Notes: generated from the letters alone by a model not told the origin. A stretch of 64,000 bases of DNA from an uncultured Roseibium sp. (GCF_963669205.1 NZ_OY769915.1:1772001-1836000), one strand, 5' to 3'; shown: positions 19,583-30,328, counted from the stretch's first letter. Translations and numbers: made by a program.

Positions 19583-20464
19583 ATGCCCGTCAAGCCGTCC
19601 ATTGTCGGGATCGACAGCCCGGACCGCCTCCGCGACGCGCTCGATGCCGCGCAGTACATCGCCGGTGACGACCTGTCGACGGCCGCGTATCTCGCGCTGG
19701 CGCTGGGCAAGCCTCTTCTCCTGGAGGGCGCGCCGGGTGTCGGCAAGACGGAAGCGGCAAAGGCCATTTCCTCGGTGCTCGGCAGGCGCGTTGTTCGGCT
19801 GCAGTGCTTCGAGGGGATCGATGCCGCCTCCGCGCTGTATGAGTGGAATTATACGAGGCAGATGCTCGCGATCCGGCAGGCGGGCGACGACTATGTCAAC
19901 ATTTATGAAGACCAGTTCCTGCTCCAGCGGCCCATGCTTGAGGCGCTGCGCTCTCCCGATGATTGCGTGCTGCTGATCGACGAGATCGATCGCTCGGACC
20001 AGGAATTCGAGGCCTTTCTGCTGGAGTTCCTGTCCGACTTTGCCATTTCCATTCCGGAGACCGGAACGGTACGTGCGGCGCGTCCGCCCGTCGTTGTTCT
20101 CACCTCCAACCGGACGCGCGACCTGCACGAAGCGCTTCGGCGGCGCTGCGTCTATCACTGGATCGACTACCCTGACATTCACCTTGAGGCCCGGATCGTC
20201 ATGGCACGGGCAAGTTCCGTCGCCGAGGCCACGGCAAATGCGGTGGCAGGCGCGGTCGCAAGGCTCCGGACGGAGCCTCTCGCCAAGCCGCCCGGCGTCG
20301 CTGAAACGGTGGAATGGGCGGAAGCGGCGACGCTGCTGCACAACCAGGGCGCTGCCTGGCCCGAAGCATTCCGCCGCGCAATCGGCGTGGCGCTCAAGGA
20401 TCACGACGACCTGACCTTTCTTGAAGGTCGACTCGACGGTTTCATGCCGCAGGAGGCCGCATGA
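19583..20464 (+). CDS. MoxR/CoxD-type AAA+ ATPase
   Basis: 293 residues. Walker A is in LEGAPGVGKTEAAKAI (about residue 43-58), Walker B and the following helix in CVLLIDEIDRSDQEFEAF (about 130-147), sensor 1 in VLTSNRTRDLHEALRRRC. MoxR proteins act as chaperones that activate metalloenzymes; CoxD matures the CuSMo site of CO dehydrogenase together with CoxE (known for that system). Position right after the large-subunit genes and before a VWA gene matches coxD-coxE order. Confidence 0.9.
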   Translation: MPVKPSIVGIDSPDRLRDALDAAQYIAGDDLSTAAYLALALGKPLLLEGAPGVGKTEAAKAISSVLGRRVVRLQCFEGIDAASALYEWNYTRQMLAIRQAGDDYVNIYEDQFLLQRPMLEALRSPDDCVLLIDEIDRSDQEFEAFLLEFLSDFAISIPETGTVRAARPPVVVLTSNRTRDLHEALRRRCVYHWIDYPDIHLEARIVMARASSVAEATANAVAGAVARLRTEPLAKPPGVAETVEWAEAATLLHNQGAAWPEAFRRAIGVALKDHDDLTFLEGRLDGFMPQEAA

Positions 20465-21564
20465 CCCTTCCGCGTGCCAGCAGGCCCTTTGTCGAGTTCC
20501 CCGCGATCCTCAGGGCGCACGGGTTTGCCGTCGCGCCGGATCAGACCATCGATTTCCTGCAATCGATCAGCTTGCTGGGGCCGCGCGACATGGCTGATAT
20601 CCGGCGCGCCGCTCTTGCCACTCTCGCGATCCCGCGTGAGCGCCATGCGGAATTCGATGCTCTGTTCCAGGCCTTTTTCCTTGGGCAGGCGCTGGCAGCG
20701 CCGATCGAGGATGAGGACGGCGAGGAGGGTGTCGAAGCGTTCGAACCGTCCTCTGAAACGATCGAGATCGACCAGGAGGAGGGCGAGGAAGAGCCTGGCG
20801 AACTTGCGACCTCCACCGAACTTCTGGGACGGCGGCAGTTTCCGGCAATCGCCGATCCCGATGCCCTCAGGGATCTCGCGCGACGGGCAGGCAAGGAACT
20901 GCCGCGCAGACAGTCATACCGGCGCTTCCTCGACAACCGCGGAACGCGGATCGACCTGCGCCGCGCCCTTCGGCAGGCTCTCCGGCGCGACGGTGAAGTT
21001 TTCGATCTGCCCAAGACCCGGCGCAAGACGAAGCAGCGCCGCATCCTGCTGCTGATCGATGTGTCCGGGTCGATGAAAGACCAGAGCGATAGCGCGCTCC
21101 GGTTTGCCCATGCACTGGTCCAGTCGGCGGACAGTGTCGAGGTCTTCAGCCTGGGCACACGGCTGACGCGTATCACGGCGCCGCTCCGGATCAAGGACGC
21201 AGACCGTGCGCTGGACGGTGTCGGGGCGGCGGTTGCCGATTTCGATGGCGGCACGCGCATCGGCGAGGCGCTGGCAGCCTTTCTGGCTGTGCCGCGCTTT
21301 GCGGCCTATGCGCGCGGGGCGGCCACGCTTGTCCTCTCCGACGGCCTTGAGCGCGGCTCTCCAGAGGCGCTGATTGCGGCGGTCCAGCGGTTGTCGCGTG
21401 TGTCCTGGCGGCTTGACTGGCTGTCGCCGCTCGCCGCCGATCCGTTCTATGAGCCGCGGACGGAAGCCCTGTCGGCCTGTCTTCCCTATCTCGATGCGCT
21501 CGTGCCCGGCGACCGGATCGACGCCATGTGCACCCACGTTCTGTCCCTCGCGAGGCCCGCATGA
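20461..21564 (+). CDS. VWA-domain protein (CoxE-like)
   Basis: 367 residues. An acidic segment (about residues 80-120, runs of Glu/Asp) precedes the VWA domain. The metal-ion adhesion site DVSGSMKDQSD (about 199-209) has an intact DxSxS, with the downstream Thr/Asp elements in DGGTRIGEAL and LSDGLERG. CoxE-type proteins partner MoxR ATPases in metalloenzyme maturation. Overlaps of 4 bases on both sides put it inside the operon. Confidence 0.88.
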   Translation: MTLPRASRPFVEFPAILRAHGFAVAPDQTIDFLQSISLLGPRDMADIRRAALATLAIPRERHAEFDALFQAFFLGQALAAPIEDEDGEEGVEAFEPSSETIEIDQEEGEEEPGELATSTELLGRRQFPAIADPDALRDLARRAGKELPRRQSYRRFLDNRGTRIDLRRALRQALRRDGEVFDLPKTRRKTKQRRILLLIDVSGSMKDQSDSALRFAHALVQSADSVEVFSLGTRLTRITAPLRIKDADRALDGVGAAVADFDGGTRIGEALAAFLAVPRFAAYARGAATLVLSDGLERGSPEALIAAVQRLSRVSWRLDWLSPLAADPFYEPRTEALSACLPYLDALVPGDRIDAMCTHVLSLARPA

Positions 21565-22436
21565 TCGACGCTCACCATCATATCTGGCTTCAGAAAGATC
21601 TGCCCTGGCTCCTGGGCCCTGAACAGCCGCGCATCTTCGGCCCCTACGCCGCCATCAAGAGGAACTATCTGATCGGCGAATTCCTGGCCGACCTCAAAGG
21701 AATCGGGATCGAAAAGTCGGTCTACGTCCAGGCCAACTGGGCGCCGAACTGGTTCGAGGACGAGGTCGCCTGGGTTCAGTCCGTGGCCGATCAGTCCGGC
21801 TGGCCGCACGGGATCGTCGGTTTCGCCGACTTCACGGTGGACGATGTGCGCCCGCAGCTGGACAGGCTGAAGAAGTACCCGCTGATGCGCGGGATCCGCC
21901 AGCAGCTGCACTGGCATGAAAATCCGCTCTACCGGTTCGCGCCGCATCCCGGTCTCCCGGCAGATCCGCTTGTGCGCAGGAACATCGCCCATCTTGCCGA
22001 CTACGGCTGGTCGTTTGACCTTCAGGTCTTTGCGTCGCAGATGGAAGACGCCGCCGGTCTTGCCGAGAGCTGCCCGGATGTCCCCTTCATCCTGATGCAC
22101 GCGGGCATGCTGGAAGATACGTCACCTGAAGGCGTCAAGGCCTGGCGCAAGGGCATGCGCAGGCTCGCGGCATGTCCGAACGTTTTCACCAAGCTGTCGG
22201 CCTTCGGCACGTTCATTCACAAGAACGACCCGGACTTCATCGCCTTCATGATCAAGCAGAGCCTGGACCTCTTTGGAGCCGAGCGCTGCATGTTCGGGTC
22301 GAATTTTCCGATCGAAAAACTCTGGACCACCTATGCGGATCTCTTTGCGGCCTTCCGGCAAGGCGCGAAGGGACTTTCGAAGAGCAAACAGCAAGCGATT
22401 TTTCACGACACGGCTGAACGGATCTACCGGCTCTAG
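21561..22436 (+). CDS. Amidohydrolase_2-family hydrolase
   Basis: 291 residues, TIM-barrel metal-dependent hydrolase of the Amidohydro_2 family (2-pyrone-4,6-dicarboxylate lactonase/L-fucono-lactonase relatives). Metal motif IDAHHHIW at residues 2-9; later landmarks are GIRQQLHWHENP, FILMHAGM and FGSNFPIEKLW. ATG 21561 overlaps the VWA gene stop (ATGA); an ATG 33 bases earlier is possible but lies inside the VWA gene and would put the metal motif further in. It probably hydrolyses a lactone or cyclic intermediate of the pathway (inference). Confidence 0.85.
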   Translation: MIDAHHHIWLQKDLPWLLGPEQPRIFGPYAAIKRNYLIGEFLADLKGIGIEKSVYVQANWAPNWFEDEVAWVQSVADQSGWPHGIVGFADFTVDDVRPQLDRLKKYPLMRGIRQQLHWHENPLYRFAPHPGLPADPLVRRNIAHLADYGWSFDLQVFASQMEDAAGLAESCPDVPFILMHAGMLEDTSPEGVKAWRKGMRRLAACPNVFTKLSAFGTFIHKNDPDFIAFMIKQSLDLFGAERCMFGSNFPIEKLWTTYADLFAAFRQGAKGLSKSKQQAIFHDTAERIYRL

Positions 22437-22469
22437 CCTGACTGCCTTTCATCTACGGGAGAAACACAA

Positions 22470-23318
22470 ATGGCCCTTACCATCCATGTTCTGGACTACG
22501 GAGACATCGAGCTCGAGACTTCCTTTCTCGTGCTCGGCCACGAATGCGGCCGCATCCGGCGGGTTCCGGTCTACGGCTTCCTGATCCTCGGCGGCACGCA
22601 TCCCGTTCTGGTCGATACCGGCTATCGCGACAACGCGATCATGGAAAGCCTTGGCATGCGCGGCCTGCAGTTCCACGACAACTTGATCGAGAACCAGCTT
22701 GCCAAGCACGGGCTGAAACTCGGCGACATCCGCTACATCCTGCACACGCACCTGCATATCGACCATGCCGGCAAGGACGACAAGTTCCCGATGAACACCA
22801 CGGTTGTCCTGAACCGCAAGGAGATGGAGTTCTCGGTCTCCGGCATCATGTATCCGCAATACCCGAAGCCGGACATCATGCACCTGGTCGAACGGATCTA
22901 TGAACCGGAGGCCATGCGCTTCCTCGATCTGGAAATCACCGGCGCGGAGGAGATCATTCCGGGCGTGTGGTGCGAGGCGGCAGGTGCGCATACCGAGGGG
23001 TCCATGAACGTGATCGTGGAAACGGCGGAAGGCCTGGCCTGCATCTGCGGCGACGTCATCTACGATTTCAACGACCAGATCGTCAATCACGTCCACACCA
23101 ACAACTGGATGGAGCCGCGTGTCACCGGCAACCACGCCGGTTCCAAACGTGAGGAAAAGGGTGCGATCAAGAAGCTCCTCAACAATTACACCTTCCTGCT
23201 GCCCGTCCATGACCGTCCGGCGAAGATCCAGAACCAGCAGGTTGTCGGACGCCTGTCCATGACCGTTCCCGGTCCGATGACGGAGACCGTCCCCGAGCGG
23301 CAATGGTTCCCGATGTAG
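22470..23318 (+). CDS. Metallo-beta-lactamase-fold hydrolase (AttM/lactonase-like)
   Basis: 282 residues with the MBL zinc motif HTHLHIDHAGKDD (about residues 91-103), followed by the third His in AGAHTEGSMNV, the bridging Asp in CGDVIYDF, and a C-terminal His in VHDRP. The N-terminal layout (LVDTGYRDNA) resembles N-acyl-homoserine lactonases and related quorum-quenching or lactone-degrading enzymes. As a pathway member it may open a lactone. It begins 33 bases after the amidohydrolase gene with GGGAG upstream. Confidence 0.85.
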   Translation: MALTIHVLDYGDIELETSFLVLGHECGRIRRVPVYGFLILGGTHPVLVDTGYRDNAIMESLGMRGLQFHDNLIENQLAKHGLKLGDIRYILHTHLHIDHAGKDDKFPMNTTVVLNRKEMEFSVSGIMYPQYPKPDIMHLVERIYEPEAMRFLDLEITGAEEIIPGVWCEAAGAHTEGSMNVIVETAEGLACICGDVIYDFNDQIVNHVHTNNWMEPRVTGNHAGSKREEKGAIKKLLNNYTFLLPVHDRPAKIQNQQVVGRLSMTVPGPMTETVPERQWFPM

Positions 23319-23375
23319 CAGATGCAATCGCGGGAAGCCTTTGCTTCTCCGGCAAGAAAAGACTGGGAGGGATCT

Positions 23376-24986
23376 GTGGGACATACCGTCGTCGACCCGA
23401 AATTCTTGGACCTGATGGACCAGCACGCCGCTGTTGAACGGATCGGCACCGGTTTCGTTTTCACCGAAGGGCCAATCTGGCATCCGTTGGAGCATCATCT
23501 CCTGTTCTCCGACATGCCCGGCGATGTCCGGCGCAAGTGGACGCGGCAGGAGGGGGTGAGCGAATATCTGCGCCCGTCGAACAAGGGCAACGGCATGACC
23601 TACGACGCGGAGCTGAACCTCCTCGTCTGTGAACACGCCACGAGTTCGGTGGTCAGGTTCCGGCCGGACGGATCGCGGGAACTGCTGGCTTCGCATTACG
23701 AGGGCAGGGAACTCAACTCCCCGAACGACATCGTCGTCAGGTCCGACGGGGCGGTCTTCTTCACTGACCCGACCTATGGCCGCATGGAGCATTTCGGCGT
23801 ACCGAGGGCTCTCCAGCAGGGCTTTCAGGGGGTCTACATGCTGCCTCCCGGCCACAGGCCGGGCGACGAGGCGGTTCTCGTGTCCGACCGCTACATGTTC
23901 ACCCAGCCGAACGGGCTCTGCTTTTCGCCGTGCGAACGCTGGATGTGGGTGAACGATACCGAGCAGGCGAACATCCGCATGTTCGATGTCGGCGAGGACG
24001 GCAGGCTCAGGAACGGGCGCATCTTTGCCTCAGGCATCAAGGATGCGGTCAAGGCTGGGGTTCCGGACGGCATGAAGGCCGATGCCAACGGCAATGTCTG
24101 GGTGACGGCGCCCGGCGGGGTCTGGGTCTATTCGTTTGAGGGGCTCCTGATCGGCAAGGTCGAGGTCCCGGAAATGGTCGCCAACCTGCATTGGGGCGGC
24201 GAGGACTGGCAGACCCTTTTCATGTGTGCCTGCACGTCCGTCTACACCGTCAAGACGAAGGTACGGCCGCGGCCGGAGCCCTTCATGTCGGCGAAACCGG
24301 GAAGCCGTTCGCTGGCCGGCGAGCCACCCGTTGCCGCCGGTTCTGCCGGCATGTCTTCCAAGGGGCTGCAGCTGTCCGAATGCCCCGCGCTCGACCCGAA
24401 GAAAACCGCGCTCCTGATCCAGGATCTGCAAAACGACGTCATGATCGACGGAGGCGCTTTCGAGGGCACGGGGTCGCCCCAGCATGCACGCGAACAGAAT
24501 GTGGTCGCCAACGCGATTGCGCTTGCCGATGCGGCCCGGCGGCAGGGAATACCCGTCATTCACATCTGGATGGTGTGCGAACCCGGTCATCCGCTGCTGG
24601 CGCAGCACGCGCCGCTGTTTCAGGGGCTCAAGGGCGAAAACGCCCTGGTGCGGGGGACGTGGGGCGTTGCGCCGGTGCCGGGGCTGGAACCGAAGCCGGG
24701 CGATCTGGTCTGCGAGAAGATGTCCATGAGCGGCTGGGAGACGTCACGGCTTGAAAGCTACCTGCGCCACGCGGGCATCGACACGATCATCAACACGGGC
24801 TCGTGGACCAACATGAGTGTGGAACACACGGCGCGTACGGCCGCGGACAAGGGCTTCAGGGTGGTTGTGCCGGAAGATGCCTGCTCTACAATGAACGCCG
24901 ACTGGCACCGTGCGTCGATCAATTACGCCATGCAGAATGTGGCCCATGTCACGTCGGTTGCCTCGGTCATGTCCGCGCTTGGATAG
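23376..24986 (+). CDS. SMP-30/gluconolactonase - isochorismatase-like fusion protein
   Basis: 536 residues from GTG 23376 (GGGAGG 7 bases upstream); ATG 23322 would add 18 residues without a ribosome site. Residues ~1-290 are a six-bladed SMP-30/gluconolactonase domain: FTEGPIWHPLEHHLLFSDMP carries the metal Glu, SPNDIVVRSDGAVFFTDPTY and DGMKADANGNVWVTAPGG the other ligands. Residues ~345-536 are an isochorismatase-like cysteine-hydrolase domain with the Asp in LLIQDLQNDVM. The usual catalytic-Cys position (TNxCV) reads TNMSVEHTAR, so Ser replaces Cys. A linker of ~50 residues joins them. Two hydrolases in one chain could act on successive lactone and amide steps, but the second may be inactive or use another mechanism. 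Confidence 0.83.
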   Translation: MGHTVVDPKFLDLMDQHAAVERIGTGFVFTEGPIWHPLEHHLLFSDMPGDVRRKWTRQEGVSEYLRPSNKGNGMTYDAELNLLVCEHATSSVVRFRPDGSRELLASHYEGRELNSPNDIVVRSDGAVFFTDPTYGRMEHFGVPRALQQGFQGVYMLPPGHRPGDEAVLVSDRYMFTQPNGLCFSPCERWMWVNDTEQANIRMFDVGEDGRLRNGRIFASGIKDAVKAGVPDGMKADANGNVWVTAPGGVWVYSFEGLLIGKVEVPEMVANLHWGGEDWQTLFMCACTSVYTVKTKVRPRPEPFMSAKPGSRSLAGEPPVAAGSAGMSSKGLQLSECPALDPKKTALLIQDLQNDVMIDGGAFEGTGSPQHAREQNVVANAIALADAARRQGIPVIHIWMVCEPGHPLLAQHAPLFQGLKGENALVRGTWGVAPVPGLEPKPGDLVCEKMSMSGWETSRLESYLRHAGIDTIINTGSWTNMSVEHTARTAADKGFRVVVPEDACSTMNADWHRASINYAMQNVAHVTSVASVMSALG

Positions 24987-24996
24987 GAGGCATTGA

Positions 24997-25719
24997 ATGA
25001 GCAGGATCGCGATCGTAACCGGAGGTGCGCAGGGCATCGGCTTTGCCTGTGCGAAGAGACTGAAGACCGACGGTGCGCGTCTTGTTCTGTGGGATATGGA
25101 TGAGGAGGTTCTGGCGGCGGCCGCCGATGAACTCGATGCGACGGCCATCAAGGTGGACCTGTCCGACTGGAACGCGGTTTCCGAAGCCCATGAGCGCACC
25201 AAGTCGCTTGTCGGCAGCGCCGCCATCGTCGTCAATTCGGCCGGGATCGCCGGACCCAACGCGCCCGTTGAAGACTATCCCGTCGCCGACTGGGCGCGCA
25301 TCATGGAGATCAATACCAACGGATCGTTCCATGTGCTCAAGGCGGTTCTTCCCGACATGAAGAAGGACAATTACGGCCGTGTCGTCCTGATCGCTTCCGT
25401 CGCCGGCAAGGAGGGCAACCCGAACGCCTCGGCCTATAGTGCCTCGAAGGCGGCCGTCATGGCGCTCGCCAAGAGTGCGGGCAAGGAATGCGCGGGTTTC
25501 GACATTGCCATCAACGCCGTGACGCCTGCTGCTGCGCGCACGCGCATCTTCGATCAGATGAGCCAGGAGCACATCGACTACATGCTGTCGAAGATCCCGA
25601 GAAACCGGTTTCTCGAAGTCTCCGAGGCCGCGGACATGATCGCCTGGCTGTGCAGCCCGGAAAACAGCTTCACCACCGGCGCGGTCTTCGACCTGTCCGG
25701 CGGCCGGGCGACCTACTGA
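24997..25719 (+). CDS. Short-chain dehydrogenase/reductase
   Basis: 240 residues, classical SDR. Cofactor motif TGGAQGIGFA (residues 7-16), acidic residue after strand 2 (WDMDEE) suggesting NAD(H), NSAGIAG, and the catalytic Ser-Tyr-Lys set in IASVAGKEG...YSASKAAV. ATG 24997 has GGAGG 7 bases upstream. Last gene of the catabolic run, 10 bases after the fusion gene. Substrate not identifiable. Confidence 0.9.
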   Translation: MSRIAIVTGGAQGIGFACAKRLKTDGARLVLWDMDEEVLAAAADELDATAIKVDLSDWNAVSEAHERTKSLVGSAAIVVNSAGIAGPNAPVEDYPVADWARIMEINTNGSFHVLKAVLPDMKKDNYGRVVLIASVAGKEGNPNASAYSASKAAVMALAKSAGKECAGFDIAINAVTPAAARTRIFDQMSQEHIDYMLSKIPRNRFLEVSEAADMIAWLCSPENSFTTGAVFDLSGGRATY

Positions 25720-25825
25720 AGCGTCAGGCAAAGCCGGATGAGGTGGGTGCGTGTGAAGCGAGAACTGCTGCCATGGCACCTTTCCTTTGCGATGTTCACC
25801 GGTATTCCAAGGCGCAATTGCCGCT

Positions 25826-26524
25826 TCAGGAGAGCGCGGCTTGTATTCTTCCCCTATCCTTGCCGTGAACCTGCTTTTTTCCGCCGCAGATCCACTTGCC
25901 AGCTGTTGTCGTCTGCATCATGAGTATTGAATAGAATTCGTCGCGGGTGGTGACGAGGCTCAAAATGTGGGACGCAGTCACCATACTTGTTTGTCTCTGG
26001 ACCTGCGCAACTTCAGTTGCGTTCCAGGCCGCCGCAGGACTGTATCCACGGATGTGAGAGCCGCGGCGCATGGCATCGTCCGCGATAAAGGCCTCTTTTA
26101 CCGTGGTATTTGGCGGCATGTTCCCCGCCGCCACCGAAGACGTGCCAATGTGGCCGACGCGCCTGTTTCCGCTTGTTCCGATCCAGGAGCAGATCCAGCA
26201 GCCGCTCATGAAGCCTGTCAGCACGTCGGTATTGGTGGAACGCACGTAGGCCGTTCGTCCAACGACGTAGTTGAGCCAGCGATGTCGTATCGTCGCGCCT
26301 ATCACGATACCCAACGCCGAAGGCCGTGCCGCGCCGTTATATAGACTTGGGTGATACCCCGTATACGTGAGCGCTGGAGCATGGTCGGTGCCGGACCGAA
26401 CGATGTCACCGTCCCAGGGGTCTCTCTCGATAGGCTTTGGCGGGTTCCAGGTGTAAGTAAAACCTGTTTCAAAATAGCGCTCGATCACGTCTCGGCCCCC
26501 TTGGCGATACCCCTCGTGCCGCAT
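25826..26524 (-). CDS. Hypothetical protein, possibly horizontally acquired
   Basis: 232 residues on the minus strand; family not recognised. The sequence looks protein-like (few Arg/Pro runs) with a central Cys/His-rich patch FMSGCWICSWIGTSGNRRVG and a later NATEVAQVQRQTSMVTASHI. Base composition is clearly less GC-rich than the neighbours. No good ribosome site precedes ATG 26524. No signal peptide or membrane segment stands out. It lies alone between the catabolic operon and tRNA-Thr, a common site for accessory DNA. It could be a real accessory gene or a decaying one. Confidence 0.4.
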   Translation of the reverse strand: MRHEGYRQGGRDVIERYFETGFTYTWNPPKPIERDPWDGDIVRSGTDHAPALTYTGYHPSLYNGAARPSALGIVIGATIRHRWLNYVVGRTAYVRSTNTDVLTGFMSGCWICSWIGTSGNRRVGHIGTSSVAAGNMPPNTTVKEAFIADDAMRRGSHIRGYSPAAAWNATEVAQVQRQTSMVTASHILSLVTTRDEFYSILMMQTTTAGKWICGGKKQVHGKDRGRIQAALS

Positions 26525-26789
26525 CTGTCTAAATACGACCTATAGTAACCTTAGAGGATCTTTCGTGAGAAGTAACGGGTTACGTAGATGCGTGGGTGGA
26601 ACATGTATGGGTGACACCCATGAACCAGGCGGCGTCCGCGGTTGCCGCAGTCGGACGAGGAGGGTCCCGCGTCGTGAGCATGTGTGCACTTGCTTGGTGA
26701 ACGAAGGTCACCTTTGAACATCGCCAGAACCTGAGGACGTTAAGAAACCCGACGAAGTTGGGAAAACACCAGAGTTTGTCGGGAAACGA
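26525..26789. other. Non-coding stretch beside tRNA-Thr
   Basis: No gene is supported here. The one clear structure is a perfect 7-bp palindrome with a 1-base centre, ATGGGTG-A-CACCCAT, at 26607-26621. The stretch is part of a ~1 kb interval of mixed composition next to the tRNA. Confidence 0.4.
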
Positions 26790-26864
<75 letters not shown>

Positions 26865-27225
26865 GTTTGGGCCTGTTTGAAAGTGCCCGGCGTCGGATCG
26901 GCTTTTGAGAAAGCATCGGGTTCGGACGCAAGTCGCTGTCCCGGCCAGCGGTGCCGCCCGGAATGAGGGCGCTTTTGCCACAAGAGCACCGGGGACGCAA
27001 GCTGTGTTTTCGTTTTTTTTGGTGGACACTTGTGGAGTTTCTGAGGAAGCTTCGCAAGCCTTTGCCGGAGCTTGATCTTGGTCCGGATATGGGCTGAAAG
27101 ACCGGTATTGAAACAAGGTGTGCGGGACATCCGGCGGAGCAGCGGAAATTGCATGCGGGCTGGTCGCTGCAGGGGACGGCACCAGGCGCCCGAAACCGGC
27201 AACGAAAGGGATTGCGAGCCCGAAC
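26865..27225. other. Intergenic stretch between tRNA-Thr and the small gene before murA
   Basis: No convincing gene. It must hold the minus-strand tRNA-Thr promoter and the plus-strand promoter for the small Lys/Arg-rich gene, but no motif is clear enough to call. Confidence 0.4.
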
Positions 27226-27405
27226 ATGAGCAGGAAAGACGATAAGGGTCAGACGCTTGAGGGGCAGCCGGCAGGGGGCGGCGACAGCGCGGCAGAGCCG
27301 GGCAAGGCCAAGGCTGCTCTGTCCAAGGAAGAGCGTCTCGCGGAAGCCTTGCGGGCAAATCTGCGCCGCAGGAAGACGGCTGCAAAATCGCGCAAGAACG
27401 ACTGA
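27226..27405 (+). CDS. Small basic conserved hypothetical protein upstream of murA
   Basis: 59 residues, Lys/Arg/Glu-rich, ending with SKEERLAEALRANLRRRKTA, a pattern typical of small conserved proteins found before murA in Hyphomicrobiales. ATG 27226 starts after the Gly/Ala-rich upstream frame that lacks a gene-like pattern. No membrane segment or known domain. Function unknown. Confidence 0.65.
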   Translation: MSRKDDKGQTLEGQPAGGGDSAAEPGKAKAALSKEERLAEALRANLRRRKTAAKSRKND

Positions 27406-27573
27406 GAATTCCGGGCAAAACCGGAGTGAGGTTTGTGCCTGCCATGAAATGGCCCGACGACGGACGTAGCGCTGCCTTGCGCGGGCCGCAACTTGTGTGT
27501 AGACCGCAAGTCTGTTGTGCATGTCTTCAAATGGGACGGTCGTTGTGATGAGCGGCCGGATGCGGGGTTTCAG

Positions 27574-28863
<1,290 letters not shown>

Positions 28864-28915
28864 AACGTCGCGTCTGCGCCGCCCCGGCCAAGGCCGGAAA
28901 AGGCTCGAATGCGGT

Positions 28916-29392
28916 CTATTCAGCGCGCCGGCGTTCGATCACCCTGCCTCTTGTCGTAAAGGATGGCCCCGGCCCGCCGCTGCCGCTGGTCATGATCGCC
29001 TCGGCGATCGGGCTGAGTGCAGGCGCATCGGAAGCCCACTCGACAATGAAATTTGCGCCGACGCCGCCACTGGTGTCGTTGATGGGTATTAGCACCGTCT
29101 TCGACTGGAAGGGCGCCAGTTCCAGAGGCGATTCGAGCAGGCTGCGCAGCACCTTGCCGTCTTCGCCATGATAGTCGACCCGCGTCAGCTTAATGGCTGT
29201 ATCGGGATCGACATTGTGAACAGCAAGCGTGGCGGCAAGCAGATCGGAGCGCTGCGGATAGGAGAAGATCCGCGAATAAGCCGGCACGTAGATACGTTCG
29301 CCGAGAACCTTTTCGCTCATGTCCTGTGCCTGTCCGGCCGGTGCCAGGAGGAGAAAAAGCGCTAGGTAGAGGAACGGGAGCCTGAAATGCAT
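28916..29392 (-). CDS. DUF3124-family exported protein
   Basis: 158 residues. Residues 1-23 are a signal peptide ending in GQAQD. The mature part shows DUF3124 landmarks: RIYVPAYSRIFSYPQRSD, LAVHNVDPDTAIKLTRVDY, then the near-invariant GGVGANFIVEWAS and GPSFTTRGRVI. ATG 29392 is taken; a TTG four codons earlier is possible. Probably periplasmic. The family has no established function. It is convergent with murA. Confidence 0.85.
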   Translation of the reverse strand: MHFRLPFLYLALFLLLAPAGQAQDMSEKVLGERIYVPAYSRIFSYPQRSDLLAATLAVHNVDPDTAIKLTRVDYHGEDGKVLRSLLESPLELAPFQSKTVLIPINDTSGGVGANFIVEWASDAPALSPIAEAIMTSGSGGPGPSFTTRGRVIERRRAE

Positions 29393-29542
29393 GGGTATCC
29401 GCAACAGTTTTGAAGAGCAAAGACCCGGTCACTGTCCGGGATGCCGGGATTGATTGCAAGCGCGGCCATGGCGATTTACGGCGTGGACGCTCCGCTCTGG
29501 TGACCATAGAAGAGAGCATGACAAAGGGAAGGGGAGGCCGCA

Positions 29543-29755
29543 ATGGGCGCACAGACAATCCGGTTTCTGATCCAGATAGGGTTTGCCTTTGCCGGAATGC
29601 TGGCCGTTGTTCTCGTGCCACCGCCCTTTGGCCCGACGCTCGGGTTTTTCCTGCTCGTCTTCGGGCTCTGGCTGGGACGGCGCGTCTTCAAGCGGCGCGC
29701 GTCATTGCAGGAAATCAAGGACGATTTGCGTCAACGCGTCGACGAAGGGCCCTGA
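29543..29755 (+). CDS. Small membrane hypothetical protein
   Basis: 70 residues with two hydrophobic stretches (about 6-26 and 33-46, VLVPPPFGPTLGFFLLVFGL), then a cationic tail. GGGGAGG precedes the ATG at good distance. No known domain. Stands alone between the DUF3124 gene and the DUF2948 gene. Confidence 0.65.
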   Translation: MGAQTIRFLIQIGFAFAGMLAVVLVPPPFGPTLGFFLLVFGLWLGRRVFKRRASLQEIKDDLRQRVDEGP

Positions 29756-29890
29756 GACTTTGCGCTGTGGCCATTCCTGCGTTGCAAAATTGTTGAAACC
29801 GCATTAGGTCAACATTCTTGGGATGCGGCAGAACCCCACCTATATGCGGACTGCCCGAAAACGAACGAACGGATCAGAATTCAGACCGCC

Positions 29891-30328
29891 ATGGATCAAC
29901 TGAAACTTGCCGCCCTCGACCAGGAAGATCTTGAGGTTCTCTCCGCACATATCCAGGACGCCGTCCTGACGGTCGCCGATATCCGCTTTCTCCCGAAAGA
30001 GAAAAAAGCGGTGTTCGTGATGAACCGCTTCGTCTGGGACAAGAAGGCGGACAAGCGCAACAGGGAGCATGAGCGGCGCCGGTCCGCGCTCGCGTTCACT
30101 CAGGTCACCGACATGAAGGCACAGAACATCCGCCAGGATGCGAAGGGCCTTGTTCTGGAGTTGCTCGCGGTCACGTTCGAGGCAGGCGAGGGCCCCTCCG
30201 GCACGATCCAGCTTGCCTTCGCGGGCGGCTCCAGCATTGCCCTTCAAGTCGAGTGTATCGAGGCGCAGCTGTCCGATCTCGGCGCCGCGTGGGCAACCCC
30301 CAATCTGCCGCAACATGATCTGAGCTGA
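29891..30328 (+). CDS. DUF2948-family protein
   Basis: 145 residues matching the alphaproteobacterial DUF2948 family, which sits next to murA and hisD: start MDQLKLAALDQEDLEVLSAH, then FLPKEKKAVFVMNRFVW and the C-terminal half GTIQLAFAGGSSIALQVECI. Cytoplasmic, no catalytic motif evident. Conserved synteny with hisD suggests co-expression; function unknown. Confidence 0.9.
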   Translation: MDQLKLAALDQEDLEVLSAHIQDAVLTVADIRFLPKEKKAVFVMNRFVWDKKADKRNREHERRRSALAFTQVTDMKAQNIRQDAKGLVLELLAVTFEAGEGPSGTIQLAFAGGSSIALQVECIEAQLSDLGAAWATPNLPQHDLS

